A stretch of DNA of 64,000 nt from Exiguobacterium sp. s146 (GTDB lineage Bacteria > Bacillota > Bacilli > Exiguobacteriales > Exiguobacteriaceae): positions 868,001 to 932,000 of the forward strand of contig NZ_JACSMA010000001.1 in assembly GCF_018618415.1 (NCBI RefSeq), given 5' to 3'. Under the pieces are notes generated by a model, which worked only from the letters and a program-made list of their open reading frames with translations, did not search any database and was not told the origin of the DNA. Position 1 is the first letter of the stretch. The number at the start of each line of letters is the position of its first letter. The translations under genes were made by a program, and so were the position numbers. Positions 56,298-64,000 of the stretch are shown here, piece by piece.

Positions 56298-58109
56298 TTG
56301 CCGCGGATACCGGATGAAGTCATTGCGGAAGTAAAACAAGCCACAGATATCGTTGATTTAATCAGTGAACGCGTTGAGTTGAAGAAGCAAGGACATCGCC
56401 TCGTCGGGCTTTGTCCGTTCCACTCGGAGAACAGCCCATCGTTTTCCGTGTCCCCCGAGAAAGGGATGTATCACTGTTTCGGGTGCGGCGCCGGTGGAAA
56501 CGTGTTCACGTTCGTCATGGAGACGGAAGGACTATCGTTTCCCGAGACGATTGAACGTCTCGCGACGCGGGCGAATATCGCCATCGAGGGCGGCGTGTCG
56601 GGCGATGAAGAGTTGTCGCGTGACCAAGTCCTCCGCAAACAGATGCGCGATGCCCATCGGGTCGTGGCCGACTTATATCATGAAGTGTTGATGAAGACCG
56701 AGGCGGGCGAAGTCGGATTGACGTACTTGCAACAGCGCGGTTTAGAGGAATCGACGATCGGGCAGTATAAAATTGGTTACGCGCCCGACCATCGCCGGTT
56801 CACCGTGGATTCATTAGAGCGGAGAGGTTTCGACCTCGAGGTCATGGTAGAAGCGGGATTGATTTCTAAGTCGAGGTCCGGTGAATATTTCGACCGGTTC
56901 GAAGGCAGAGTCGTCTTTCCGATTGCGGATCGAGACGGCACCATCGTCGGATTTAGCGGACGGGCGATCGATGAGCGACAGCCAAAGTACGTCAATACGG
57001 CGGATACACCGTTATTCAACAAGAGTGAACTCTTATTCGGGTTCTCCCAGGCCCGGGCCACGATGCGCAAACAAAAACGTGTCTTGCTCGTCGAAGGAAA
57101 CGTCGACGTCCTGCAAGTCGCACAAGCCGGGACGAAAGAAGTCGTCGCCTCGCTCGGGACGGCGTTCTCGTCCCAACATGCTCGCGCCTTGGCCCGCATG
57201 GTCGAAGAAGTCATCATCTGTTACGACGGCGATACGGCCGGGCAAGAAGCGACGATGAAAGTCGTCCGCCTGCTCGAAAGTTTTCCGCTCGACGTGCAAG
57301 TGTTGATGCTACCTGAAAAGACCGACCCGGACGACTACATTCGGACGAACGGGGCGGAACAATGGCGTAAATTGGTCGAATCGGAACGGTTGTCCGTTCT
57401 CGATTTCATGAACCGCACGCTCCGGCGTGGGAAAAACATGAATCGAGAAGGAGAACGGATTCGGTTTATTGAATCTATGCTTGTGGAAATCAGTAAAACG
57501 GATAATTCGATTCGTCGCGACCTGTATGTGAAGAAACTGGCCGACGAATTTGAGATCCCGGTCGACACGCTCTTGTCGCGCATGCCGAAGGCGGCCTCGA
57601 AAGAAGCCGCACCGCAGCCTATACGCGAACCGGAGCCGGTCCGCCGGCGTTCGTCTAAAGCGAACGAACCACGCTACGTCAAGGCGGAGAAGTTATTGCT
57701 GCGCGCGATGTTGAGCGGACCGGAGCGGGTTCGTTTCGTCCGGGACCGTCTCGGCCTGGCCTACCAGGACGAGGTACATCGTATGTTGGCGACGGCACTG
57801 TATGAAATCGTCTCCGAAGACATGACGCATGAAGAGTTCGAACAAGTCGCACCGCCATTCATGGAACGGTATTGCGACCAACGTCCGGACTACGCGAATC
57901 GTTATGCCGAGGTTCGACTCATGGCCGCACCGGATGAACTGACCGAAGAGGTTTTAGATGAATACATTAAGGTCATAAACAGTTATGAGGAACAGCGTCA
58001 AATCGAACGGGCGAAAAGGGAAATCGGACAAGATGCCGAAAGTATAGTAGACCAGGCATCCAAGTTACAAGAATTGATTACCCGGAGTCGTCGTCTTCGT
58101 GAACGATGA
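56298..58109 (+). CDS. dnaG: DNA primase
   Basis: A 603-residue primase that makes RNA primers at the replication fork. The N-terminal zinc site is CPFHSENSPSF..CFGCGAGG (Cys/His/Cys/Cys, about 37-65). The TOPRIM core has VLLVEGNVDVLQVAQAGTKEVVASLGTA (Glu) and ICYDGDTAGQEA (DxD). A C-terminal helicase-binding domain (about 455-603) follows. The start is TTG 56298, 8 bases after AGGGAG. GTG 56289 is less likely. It is 35 bases before sigA in the macromolecular-synthesis operon. Confidence 0.96.
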   Translation: MPRIPDEVIAEVKQATDIVDLISERVELKKQGHRLVGLCPFHSENSPSFSVSPEKGMYHCFGCGAGGNVFTFVMETEGLSFPETIERLATRANIAIEGGVSGDEELSRDQVLRKQMRDAHRVVADLYHEVLMKTEAGEVGLTYLQQRGLEESTIGQYKIGYAPDHRRFTVDSLERRGFDLEVMVEAGLISKSRSGEYFDRFEGRVVFPIADRDGTIVGFSGRAIDERQPKYVNTADTPLFNKSELLFGFSQARATMRKQKRVLLVEGNVDVLQVAQAGTKEVVASLGTAFSSQHARALARMVEEVIICYDGDTAGQEATMKVVRLLESFPLDVQVLMLPEKTDPDDYIRTNGAEQWRKLVESERLSVLDFMNRTLRRGKNMNREGERIRFIESMLVEISKTDNSIRRDLYVKKLADEFEIPVDTLLSRMPKAASKEAAPQPIREPEPVRRRSSKANEPRYVKAEKLLLRAMLSGPERVRFVRDRLGLAYQDEVHRMLATALYEIVSEDMTHEEFEQVAPPFMERYCDQRPDYANRYAEVRLMAAPDELTEEVLDEYIKVINSYEEQRQIERAKREIGQDAESIVDQASKLQELITRSRRLRER

Positions 58110-58144
58110 ACGTGGAGGAAGTTTGGAAGGAGTTGAACTGCTAG

Positions 58145-59239
58145 ATGGCAGAGAAGAAAAAAGAGGATTTATTTAACGCCATAGAGGAACTTGAGAAATT
58201 AGGGAAGAAAAAAGGCGTCGTATCGATGCAGGAGATTCAAGACCGTCTCAGCCATTTCGAGGTGGATTCAGACTTTATCGATAACTTCATCGAAGATTTA
58301 GAAGGTAAAGATATCCGCGTCACAGAAGATGCGGCCGATGCCGAAGAGACACCATCGAAAAAAGAGGACGAAGAGGTCGATTTGAACGACTTGTCCGTCC
58401 CGCCAGGCATTAAAATCAATGACCCGGTCCGCATGTACTTGAAAGAAATCGGACGCGTCGATTTGCTCAGCGCGAAAGACGAGACCGAACTCGCGAAGCG
58501 GATTGAACAAGGTGACGAAGAGGCGAAGAAGCGCCTTGCCGAAGCCAACCTCCGTCTCGTCGTCTCAATCGCGAAACGCTATGTCGGACGTGGCATGCTC
58601 TTCCTCGACTTGATTCAAGAAGGGAACATGGGCCTCATTAAAGCCGTCGAGAAGTTCGACTATATGAAAGGGTTCAAGTTCTCGACATACGCGACATGGT
58701 GGATCCGTCAAGCGATCACCCGCGCCATCGCCGACCAAGCCCGGACAATCCGGATTCCGGTCCACATGGTCGAGACGATCAATAAATTGATTCGTGTCCA
58801 ACGTCAGTTGTTGCAAGACCTCGGTCGTGAACCGTCACCTGAAGAGATTGCCAAAGAGATGGAACTCACACCTGAGAAGGTGCGTGAAATCTTGAAAATC
58901 GCTCAAGAGCCGGTCTCGCTCGAGACGCCAATCGGTGAAGAGGACGATTCACACCTCGGTGATTTCATTGAAGACCAAGATGCGATGGCACCGCAAGATG
59001 CGGCCGCGTATGAATTGCTTAAAGAACAACTTGAAGATGTGCTCGACACGCTCACGGACCGTGAAGAGAACGTTCTCCGTCTCCGTTTCGGTCTCGATGA
59101 CGGTCGCACGCGTACGCTTGAAGAAGTCGGGAAAGTGTTTGGCGTCACCCGTGAGCGGATTCGTCAAATCGAGGCGAAGGCACTTCGCAAACTTCGTCAC
59201 CCGAGCCGTTCGAAACGCTTGAAAGACTTCCTCGATTAA
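58145..59239 (+). CDS. sigA: RNA polymerase sigma factor SigA (RpoD)
   Basis: A 364-residue housekeeping sigma factor. It has region 1.1 at the N-terminus, region 1.2 ([16 protein letters not shown]) and regions 2.1-2.4 ([39 protein letters not shown]). Region 3, and region 4.2 HTH ([20 protein letters not shown]) that reads the -35, complete it. The length is close to B. subtilis SigA (371). It is last in the operon before a long terminator. Confidence 0.98.
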   Translation: MAEKKKEDLFNAIEELEKLGKKKGVVSMQEIQDRLSHFEVDSDFIDNFIEDLEGKDIRVTEDAADAEETPSKKEDEEVDLNDLSVPPGIKINDPVRMYLKEIGRVDLLSAKDETELAKRIEQGDEEAKKRLAEANLRLVVSIAKRYVGRGMLFLDLIQEGNMGLIKAVEKFDYMKGFKFSTYATWWIRQAITRAIADQARTIRIPVHMVETINKLIRVQRQLLQDLGREPSPEEIAKEMELTPEKVREILKIAQEPVSLETPIGEEDDSHLGDFIEDQDAMAPQDAAAYELLKEQLEDVLDTLTDREENVLRLRFGLDDGRTRTLEEVGKVFGVTRERIRQIEAKALRKLRHPSRSKRLKDFLD

Positions 59240-59274
59240 TCGTGTTTTTGAATAAAATGTGAAGTTTTAGAAGA

Positions 59275-59318
59275 AAGGAAGGAAAATGAGTGATTTTCCT
59301 TCCTTCTTTATTATTTTT
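59275..59318 (+). terminator. Terminator after sigA
   Basis: AAGGAAGGAAAAT (59275-59287) pairs perfectly with ATTTTCCTTCCTT (59293-59305) and is followed by CTTTATTATTTTTT. Confidence 0.9.
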
Positions 59319-59371
59319 TGAGTAAAATAGTGATGGGTAGAAATTTGGAATGAACATGAGGGGGAAATGCA

Positions 59372-59710
59372 ATGCGTAATCCATTGTTACCGTTTGCAGC
59401 GATTGCGATCGTCGCAATCATTGCCATGGTCTCATTATCGTATTTCGGCGTCAACCAAGCACAACAAGCTGCTGAAGGTCCGTCGGTCACTGAGATGAAC
59501 CCGGAAGACTTGTACGCGGCTAAAGGCTGCACAGGTTGCCACGGTGGAAATCTTGAAGGCGGCGTCGGTCCAGCCTTGACGGGTGTCGGCGAACGTTTGT
59601 CAGCAGAAGAGATCACGAACATCATCGTCAACGGTAAAGGTGCGATGCCAGCTGGCCTCGCGACTGCCGAAGAGGCGGACGTGCTCGCAACTTGGTTGCT
59701 CGAACAATAA
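59372..59710 (+). CDS. cccA: Membrane-anchored cytochrome c550
   Basis: A 112-residue monoheme c-type cytochrome. An uncleaved N-terminal membrane anchor (about 5-26) precedes a heme-binding CTGCH (Cys53, Cys56, His57) and the axial methionine 92 in AMPAGL. It carries electrons outside the membrane to a terminal oxidase. Its place after sigA matches B. subtilis cccA. Confidence 0.92.
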   Translation: MRNPLLPFAAIAIVAIIAMVSLSYFGVNQAQQAAEGPSVTEMNPEDLYAAKGCTGCHGGNLEGGVGPALTGVGERLSAEEITNIIVNGKGAMPAGLATAEEADVLATWLLEQ

Positions 59711-59716
59711 GAGGGA

Positions 59717-59745
59717 AACGTACTCCTAGCGGGGTACGTTTTTTA
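59717..59745 (+). terminator. Terminator after cccA
   Basis: AACGTACTCC (59717-59726) pairs with GGGGTACGTT (59731-59740), followed by TTTTATT. Confidence 0.88.
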
Positions 59746-59807
59746 TTGTCGTCAGTATCAATATTCGTTACCCTAATAGTGAAGAAGTAGAAAAAGGAGT
59801 TGTCCCT

Positions 59808-60524
59808 ATGCAAGAACAAGTGACGTTAGACCGACGATTGAAGCAAGTCGTCGATTTCATCCCGAAAGGCAGCGTGGTGGCCGACATCGGATCGGATCAC
59901 GCCTATGTGCCGTGCTATCTCGTGCAACAAGGTATTGTCGATCGAGCCATCGCCGGCGAAGTGAACCGGGGACCGATGGAGGCGGCCAAAGCGCAAGTCG
60001 CGTTGATTGGCGCAACGGAACAGATTGATGTCCGGCTCGGTGACGGGCTCGCCGTGCTCGAAGCAGATGAGGCGACCTGCATCTCCATCTGTGGGATGGG
60101 CGGAAGTTTGATTCGGTCGATTTTAGAAAGCGGTCGTGACAAGTTAGGTGCCGTCGAACGGCTCGTCTTGCAGCCGAACGTGGATGGACAACACGTCCGC
60201 GAGTGGTTGCTCGACGCCGGCTTCGTCTTAATCGCCGAGTCGATTGTCGAAGAGAACGATAAAGTATATGAGATTCTCGTCGGTGAACGTGGGACGGAGA
60301 CGCGCTATCATTCGGATGAAACGGAACGGGCGTGGCAGCTCATGTTCGGTCCATACCTGCTCGAGACGCGTCCCGAGGCGTTCAAGCTGAAGTGGGGACG
60401 CGAAGCGGACAAGCTCGATTACGTGCTCGGTCAAATGGCCGAAGGGGCACAGACCGAGGCGCTCATCCGGAAACAGGAGGAGTTCAAGACGCTGCGTGAC
60501 AAAATGAGAGAGGTGAGCAACTAA
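59808..60524 (+). CDS. trmK: tRNA (adenine(22)-N(1))-methyltransferase
   Basis: A 238-residue class I methyltransferase. The SAM motif VVADIGSDHAYVPCYLV lies at about 23-39, CISICGMGGSLIRSIL at about 90-105, and a helical C-terminal coiled coil ends the protein. TrmK methylates A22 in tRNA. AAAGGAG precedes the ATG. The stop TAA shares a base with the next ATG. Confidence 0.94.
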   Translation: MQEQVTLDRRLKQVVDFIPKGSVVADIGSDHAYVPCYLVQQGIVDRAIAGEVNRGPMEAAKAQVALIGATEQIDVRLGDGLAVLEADEATCISICGMGGSLIRSILESGRDKLGAVERLVLQPNVDGQHVREWLLDAGFVLIAESIVEENDKVYEILVGERGTETRYHSDETERAWQLMFGPYLLETRPEAFKLKWGREADKLDYVLGQMAEGAQTEALIRKQEEFKTLRDKMREVSN

Positions 60525-61636
60525 TGGCGAACGGAAACCATGTCATCCAATTGTTTGACGAGTTTGCGCCGAAACATCTTGCCGTCGAGGGCGATAAAAT
60601 CGGTCTTCAAATCGGTACATTGAATAAACCGGTACGTCGGGTCATGGTGACGCTCGATGTGCTCGAATCGGTCGTCGATGAGGCGATTGAACGGGACGTC
60701 GACTTGATTATCGCTCATCATCCACCGATTTTCAGTGCGCTCGAACAAGTGAACGACCGCAGTGCCGCAGGGCGCATCGTCATGAAATGTATTCAGCATG
60801 AGATCGCCGTCTATGTGGCCCATACGAACTTGGACGTCTGTCAGGGTGGCGTCAACGATTGGATGAGCGAGGCGCTCGGATTGGTCGAGCCGAAAGTACT
60901 GATTCCGACGTATGAAGAACCGGTGTATAAACTGTCCGTGTTCGTCCCGACGACGCACCGAAAAGTCGTATCAGAGGCGCTCGGTCGGGCCGGCGCAGGA
61001 CAGATTGGTGACTATGCGGATTGTCAGTTCACTGTCGCCGGCGAAGGCCAGTTCACGCCGCTCGAAGGATCCGACCCGTACCTCGGTCGTCACGGGAAAA
61101 CGGAGCACGTCGAGGAAGTGAAGATTGAAACGGTCGTCACGGAGAGCCGGAAGAAGCGCGTGCTCAAGGCGATGATAGAGGCACACCCTTACGAAGAGGT
61201 CGCCTACGACTTGGTTCGGGATGAGATTGACGGGCCCGTCTATGGGCTTGGGCGTATCGGTCGTCTTTCGACCCCGCTCACGCTCGCCGATTTCGCCGAG
61301 CACGTGAAGGCGAGTTTCGGCGTCGAGGCGGTCCGTGTCATCGGCGATTCGAATCGAATGATTGAGAAAGTGGCCGTCCTCGGTGGTGATGGCAATAAGT
61401 ATGTATCGGCCGCCCATTTCAAAGGCGCGGACGCGTACGTGACGGGCGACTTGTATTTCCATGTGGCCCACGACGCGATGGCACTCGGCCTTTCGGTCGT
61501 CGACCCCGGTCATCATGTCGAGAGCGTCATGAAGCAAGGCGTCGTCGAGGTCATGCGTCAAAAAGGAGAACGCGCGAAGCTCGATGTCGAATTCTTTGTA
61601 TCCGAAGCCGATACGAATCCGTTTCGTTTTTATTGA
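60524..61636 (+). CDS. Nif3-like dinuclear metal center protein (YqfO)
   Basis: A 370-residue Nif3/DUF34 family protein that forms hexameric rings with two-metal sites. The N-terminal half has VDLIIAHHPPIF (metal His pair, about 62-73) and AHTNLDVCQGGVNDWM. A PII/CutA-like insert (about 130-235) is typical of Bacillota members. The C-terminal half has YVTGDLYFHVAHDA and VVDPGHHVESVM. The catalytic role is not established. Coupling with trmK is conserved. Confidence 0.92.
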   Translation: MANGNHVIQLFDEFAPKHLAVEGDKIGLQIGTLNKPVRRVMVTLDVLESVVDEAIERDVDLIIAHHPPIFSALEQVNDRSAAGRIVMKCIQHEIAVYVAHTNLDVCQGGVNDWMSEALGLVEPKVLIPTYEEPVYKLSVFVPTTHRKVVSEALGRAGAGQIGDYADCQFTVAGEGQFTPLEGSDPYLGRHGKTEHVEEVKIETVVTESRKKRVLKAMIEAHPYEEVAYDLVRDEIDGPVYGLGRIGRLSTPLTLADFAEHVKASFGVEAVRVIGDSNRMIEKVAVLGGDGNKYVSAAHFKGADAYVTGDLYFHVAHDAMALGLSVVDPGHHVESVMKQGVVEVMRQKGERAKLDVEFFVSEADTNPFRFY

Positions 61637-61641
61637 TTAGT

Positions 61642-61676
61642 AAAAAAACGCCGTTCTCCTAGGAGAGCGGCGTTTC
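61642..61676. terminator. Bidirectional terminator between yqfO and ispH
   Basis: AACGCCG.TCTCC (61647-61660) pairs with GGAGA.CGGCGTT (61662-61674). A long A run on the plus side gives the minus-strand gene a strong T tract. Confidence 0.85.
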
Positions 61677-61680
61677 GACG

Positions 61681-62634
61681 TCATTTGCGGAGCGCCTTCA
61701 CTTTCGGGAGGATGCTACGAAGTTCAAGATAAGGCGTCTTGTCATGTGTGCTCAAATCGAGCGGGTCGTACTGGCTCAAGAAGTCGATCACTTTTTTCGT
61801 GATCGGCGTCGGGGTCGACGCGCCCGACGTGACGGCGACGGTCTCGACACCATCGAGCCAAGCGAGGTCAAGCTCGCTCAAGTCACCGATGCGATAGGCG
61901 TTCGTGCCGGCAATCTCTTTCGAGACTTGGGCCAGACGGTTCGAGTTGTTCGATTTCGGGTCGCCGACGACGATTAACAGTTCGCAATCGCCAGCTTGTT
62001 CGGCGACTGCTTCTTGACGCACTTGCGTTGCATTACAAATCTCGTTATGCACTTCGACGTGCGGATAGCGTGCTTGAATCATTTCAATTAAGGCCGAGAC
62101 GTCCCATTGGCTCATCGTCGTCTGGTTCGTGACGAGGATTTTCGTCTCGTAGAGATGGGCCGGCAATGCCTCGAAATCTCGTTCATATTGTATGAGGTGG
62201 ACTTTGCCCGGGGCGACGCCCATGGCACCTTCTGGTTCCGGGTGTCCATGTTTCCCGATATAGATGACCTCATAACCGACGGCCGTCTTTTCACGAATCA
62301 AATCGTGCGTGACCAAAACGTCCGGGCACGAGGCGTCGACAATCGTCAATCCTTTCTCGATGGCACGTTTCCGCACGAGCGGCGAGATGCCGTGAGCGGT
62401 AAAGACGACCGTTCCGCGGTCGATGGTCTCGAGTGCTTTCATGCGATCTTCGCCGTCGACCGTCTTGACGCCGAGGTCCTCGAACGCTTGGGTGACATGT
62501 CGGTTATGGACGATCATGCCGAGTATATGGATGGGACGCGGTAAATCTGGGTTGGCCACAGCTTCGTTGGCGAGCTTCATGGCATCGACGACGCCGTAGC
62601 AATATCCGCGTGGACTGATTTTTTTAACTTTCAT
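61681..62634 (-). CDS. ispH: 4-hydroxy-3-methylbut-2-enyl diphosphate reductase
   Basis: A 317-residue 4Fe-4S enzyme for the last step of the MEP isoprenoid pathway, making IPP and DMAPP. The three cluster cysteines are Cys12 ([12 protein letters not shown]), Cys103 (DASCPDV) and Cys200 (NEICNATQ). HNRHV, TAHGISP and TSGASTPTP are the other active-site motifs. In B. subtilis ispH (yqfP) also neighbours yqfO. It is monocistronic and divergent from the histidine kinase. Confidence 0.96.
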   Translation of the reverse strand: MKVKKISPRGYCYGVVDAMKLANEAVANPDLPRPIHILGMIVHNRHVTQAFEDLGVKTVDGEDRMKALETIDRGTVVFTAHGISPLVRKRAIEKGLTIVDASCPDVLVTHDLIREKTAVGYEVIYIGKHGHPEPEGAMGVAPGKVHLIQYERDFEALPAHLYETKILVTNQTTMSQWDVSALIEMIQARYPHVEVHNEICNATQVRQEAVAEQAGDCELLIVVGDPKSNNSNRLAQVSKEIAGTNAYRIGDLSELDLAWLDGVETVAVTSGASTPTPITKKVIDFLSQYDPLDLSTHDKTPYLELRSILPKVKALRK

Positions 62635-62720
62635 TTTGTAAGGAACGCTCCTTTCGCGATGCTTTCATACGTATTAGTCTAACATTGTTTCGAAAATACG
62701 AAAAGAATTGCGTGTATTCA

Positions 62721-62729
62721 TGCTATAAT
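62721..62729 (+). promoter_or_regulatory. Extended -10 promoter of the histidine kinase gene
   Basis: TGC-TATAAT (62721-62729), a perfect -10 with TGn extension, 25 bases before the start codon. The -35 region is poor. Confidence 0.6.
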
Positions 62730-62754
62730 CTTAAGGTTAGAAAGGAGGGACACC

Positions 62755-64000
62755 GTGGAACGCTTAAGAACATTGCTTGAAGTTCGAAAATCGTACTTCT
62801 TTCAGATTACATTTATTATCTTCATTATACTAGGACTTGTCATCTCTTCACTAGCGTTCTCTGCCGATCGTGTGACGGTGTCCCGGGCGGAAGAGCTAGC
62901 GAAAGAACAATTTGATTATGCGATTGACGGGAGTATCGAGAACTTGGAGACGCGACTCGGTAAACTGTATGAAGATTTGGTTTATCTCGGCGCCTACGTC
63001 GGAAACGAGACGTACATCGAAGAACGGATTCGTACCGGTTATTTGAATCAGCGCACGAGCTTCACTTCCATCTTTTATTACGATTTACAGGGCGACGCCT
63101 TTACCTGGTATTCGCAGCGTCAAGTGCCGGCCACGACGTTGAAGGCCGATGCGAAGTTCAAAGAAGTGCTCAACGGTGGGGGCAACGACTTGTTCATGAG
63201 CGAACCGATTTCTATCTCTGGAGACGTCGGGACGTTCTTATACGTACCGGTACTAGAGGATAACCGGTTGGTCGGAATGTTCGGTGGCAGCATCAGCGTG
63301 CTCAATTCCGATTTATATCGACGGATGCTCGAATCGGCGAACGACGATATGATTCTTTACTTGTTGAACGAGCGGGGCGAAGTGTTATCGACCTCATTCA
63401 ATCTCGTCACGGACGCGGAACGGCGTCTGTCCCGTTCGATTATCGAGGCGACGGACGACTATGCGGTGCGGACGGTGTTCAGCACCGAGGATGACGTCAT
63501 CATGTATGAACCGGACGCACGCGTCACCGGCTGGAGCGTCCTCGCCAAACATAGTACCGATTCCGTGTATGAGGCGGTCTATGCGACGCGTTGGCAATAT
63601 TTGATGATTACGCTCGTCACGTTCTTTTTAAGTATCATGGTCGGACTGCTCTTATCGAAGACGTTGACGAGTCCGCTCCTCGAGCTCGTGCAAAACATCA
63701 AGAAGCAGCAGTCGCTCGAACCGATTCAACTGGAACGGACCGGCTCCAAAGAAGTCGAGACGTTGCTTGATACGTACAACGACTATTCCCGCCGCATGGA
63801 GACGGCGCGGCGCGAACAGCTCAGCCAGCAACAACTGTTGCTCCAGCAAGAGAAGCTCGCCTCGCTCGGACAGCTGGCGGCCGGAATCGCTCATGAAATC
63901 CGGAACCCGCTCACACCGGTTCAAATCACGTTACAGATGGTGAAAGAAGGCCATAGTAGTCAAGAAATGCTCGACCTCGCCCTGTCGGAGCTCGACCGGG
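62755..64000 (+). CDS. Sensor histidine kinase, N-terminal part (runs off the window)
   Basis: 415 residues are visible from GTG 62755, which follows AAAGGAGGGA. A membrane helix (about 15-36) precedes an external sensor of about 240 residues that looks Cache-like (FTSIFYYDLQGDAFTWYS, GTFLYVPVLEDNRLVGMFGGSISVL). A second helix (about 281-303), a HAMP-like linker and a HisKA domain follow, with the phosphoacceptor His380 in GIAHEIRNPLTPVQ. The ATPase domain and any response regulator lie beyond base 64000. The signal is unknown. The proline-containing H-box resembles B. subtilis KinA/KinB-type kinases. Confidence 0.88.
   Translation, partial: MERLRTLLEVRKSYFFQITFIIFIILGLVISSLAFSADRVTVSRAEELAKEQFDYAIDGSIENLETRLGKLYEDLVYLGAYVGNETYIEERIRTGYLNQRTSFTSIFYYDLQGDAFTWYSQRQVPATTLKADAKFKEVLNGGGNDLFMSEPISISGDVGTFLYVPVLEDNRLVGMFGGSISVLNSDLYRRMLESANDDMILYLLNERGEVLSTSFNLVTDAERRLSRSIIEATDDYAVRTVFSTEDDVIMYEPDARVTGWSVLAKHSTDSVYEAVYATRWQYLMITLVTFFLSIMVGLLLSKTLTSPLLELVQNIKKQQSLEPIQLERTGSKEVETLLDTYNDYSRRMETARREQLSQQQLLLQQEKLASLGQLAAGIAHEIRNPLTPVQITLQMVKEGHSSQEMLDLALSELDR

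Overview
The window comes from the chromosome of a low-to-mid GC Gram-positive bacterium (Bacillota, Bacillales). Gene content and order match the Bacillus subtilis core blocks pheST, comE-holA-lepA-hrcA-dnaK-dnaJ, rpsU-yqeY-floA-phoH-era-recO-glyQS and dnaG-sigA-trmK-yqfO. Several sporulation genes normally interleaved in these blocks are absent, base composition is about half GC, and start codons are often TTG or GTG. Together these suggest a non-sporulating relative such as Exiguobacterium (inference). Nearly all of the sequence is single-copy housekeeping DNA. I see no insertion sequence, prophage, CRISPR array, rRNA or tRNA gene.

Layout. 1-6.5 kb: tail of a probable small spore-type protein gene, a DUF1294 membrane protein, a dUTPase-like protein, an M42 aminopeptidase, a TrmH/SpoU-type rRNA methyltransferase, then a Phe T-box and pheS-pheT. 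6.5-9.7 kb (minus strand): an EIIC-type membrane transporter preceded by a Leu/Ile-rich leader peptide and a terminator, an alpha/beta hydrolase, and rnhC. 9.7-12.3 kb: a sigma-W-type operon with a coiled-coil protein, an NfeD protein and flotillin FloT. 12.3-15 kb: a BMP-family lipoprotein translationally coupled to a chemoreceptor, with a candidate sigma-D promoter. 15-21.9 kb: comEA-comEC, yqzM, holA, a GNAT acetyltransferase, rpsT and lepA. 22-25.5 kb: serC, serA and a DUF1015 protein (serine pathway). 25.5-34 kb: hemW, a DUF1054 protein, and the CIRCE-controlled hrcA-grpE-dnaK-dnaJ-prmA-rsmE group.

34-43 kb: a large secreted subtilisin-family protease, then yrrT-luxS-mccA-mccB, which takes S-adenosylhomocysteine-derived homocysteine to cysteine. 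A RarD-type permease and deoC follow. 43-51.5 kb: rpsU, yqeY, a second sigma-W-type operon (NfeD, FloA and a small basic protein), phoH, pgpH, ybeY, dgkA, era and recO. 51.5-56.2 kb: a Gly T-box with glyQ-glyS, then ccpN and its partner ppsR/yqfL. 56.2-64 kb: dnaG-sigA behind a promoter and a long perfect hairpin, cytochrome c550, trmK-yqfO, ispH (minus), and the 5' part of a sensor histidine kinase that runs off the window.

The least explained items are the leader-peptide/terminator unit at 7.55-7.72 kb, the lipoprotein-chemoreceptor pair, the DUF1015 gene in the serine cluster, the 13-bp tandem repeat before deoC, and the 12-bp perfect stem in the dnaG-sigA leader. All functional names rest on motif and family recognition by eye, not on searches.
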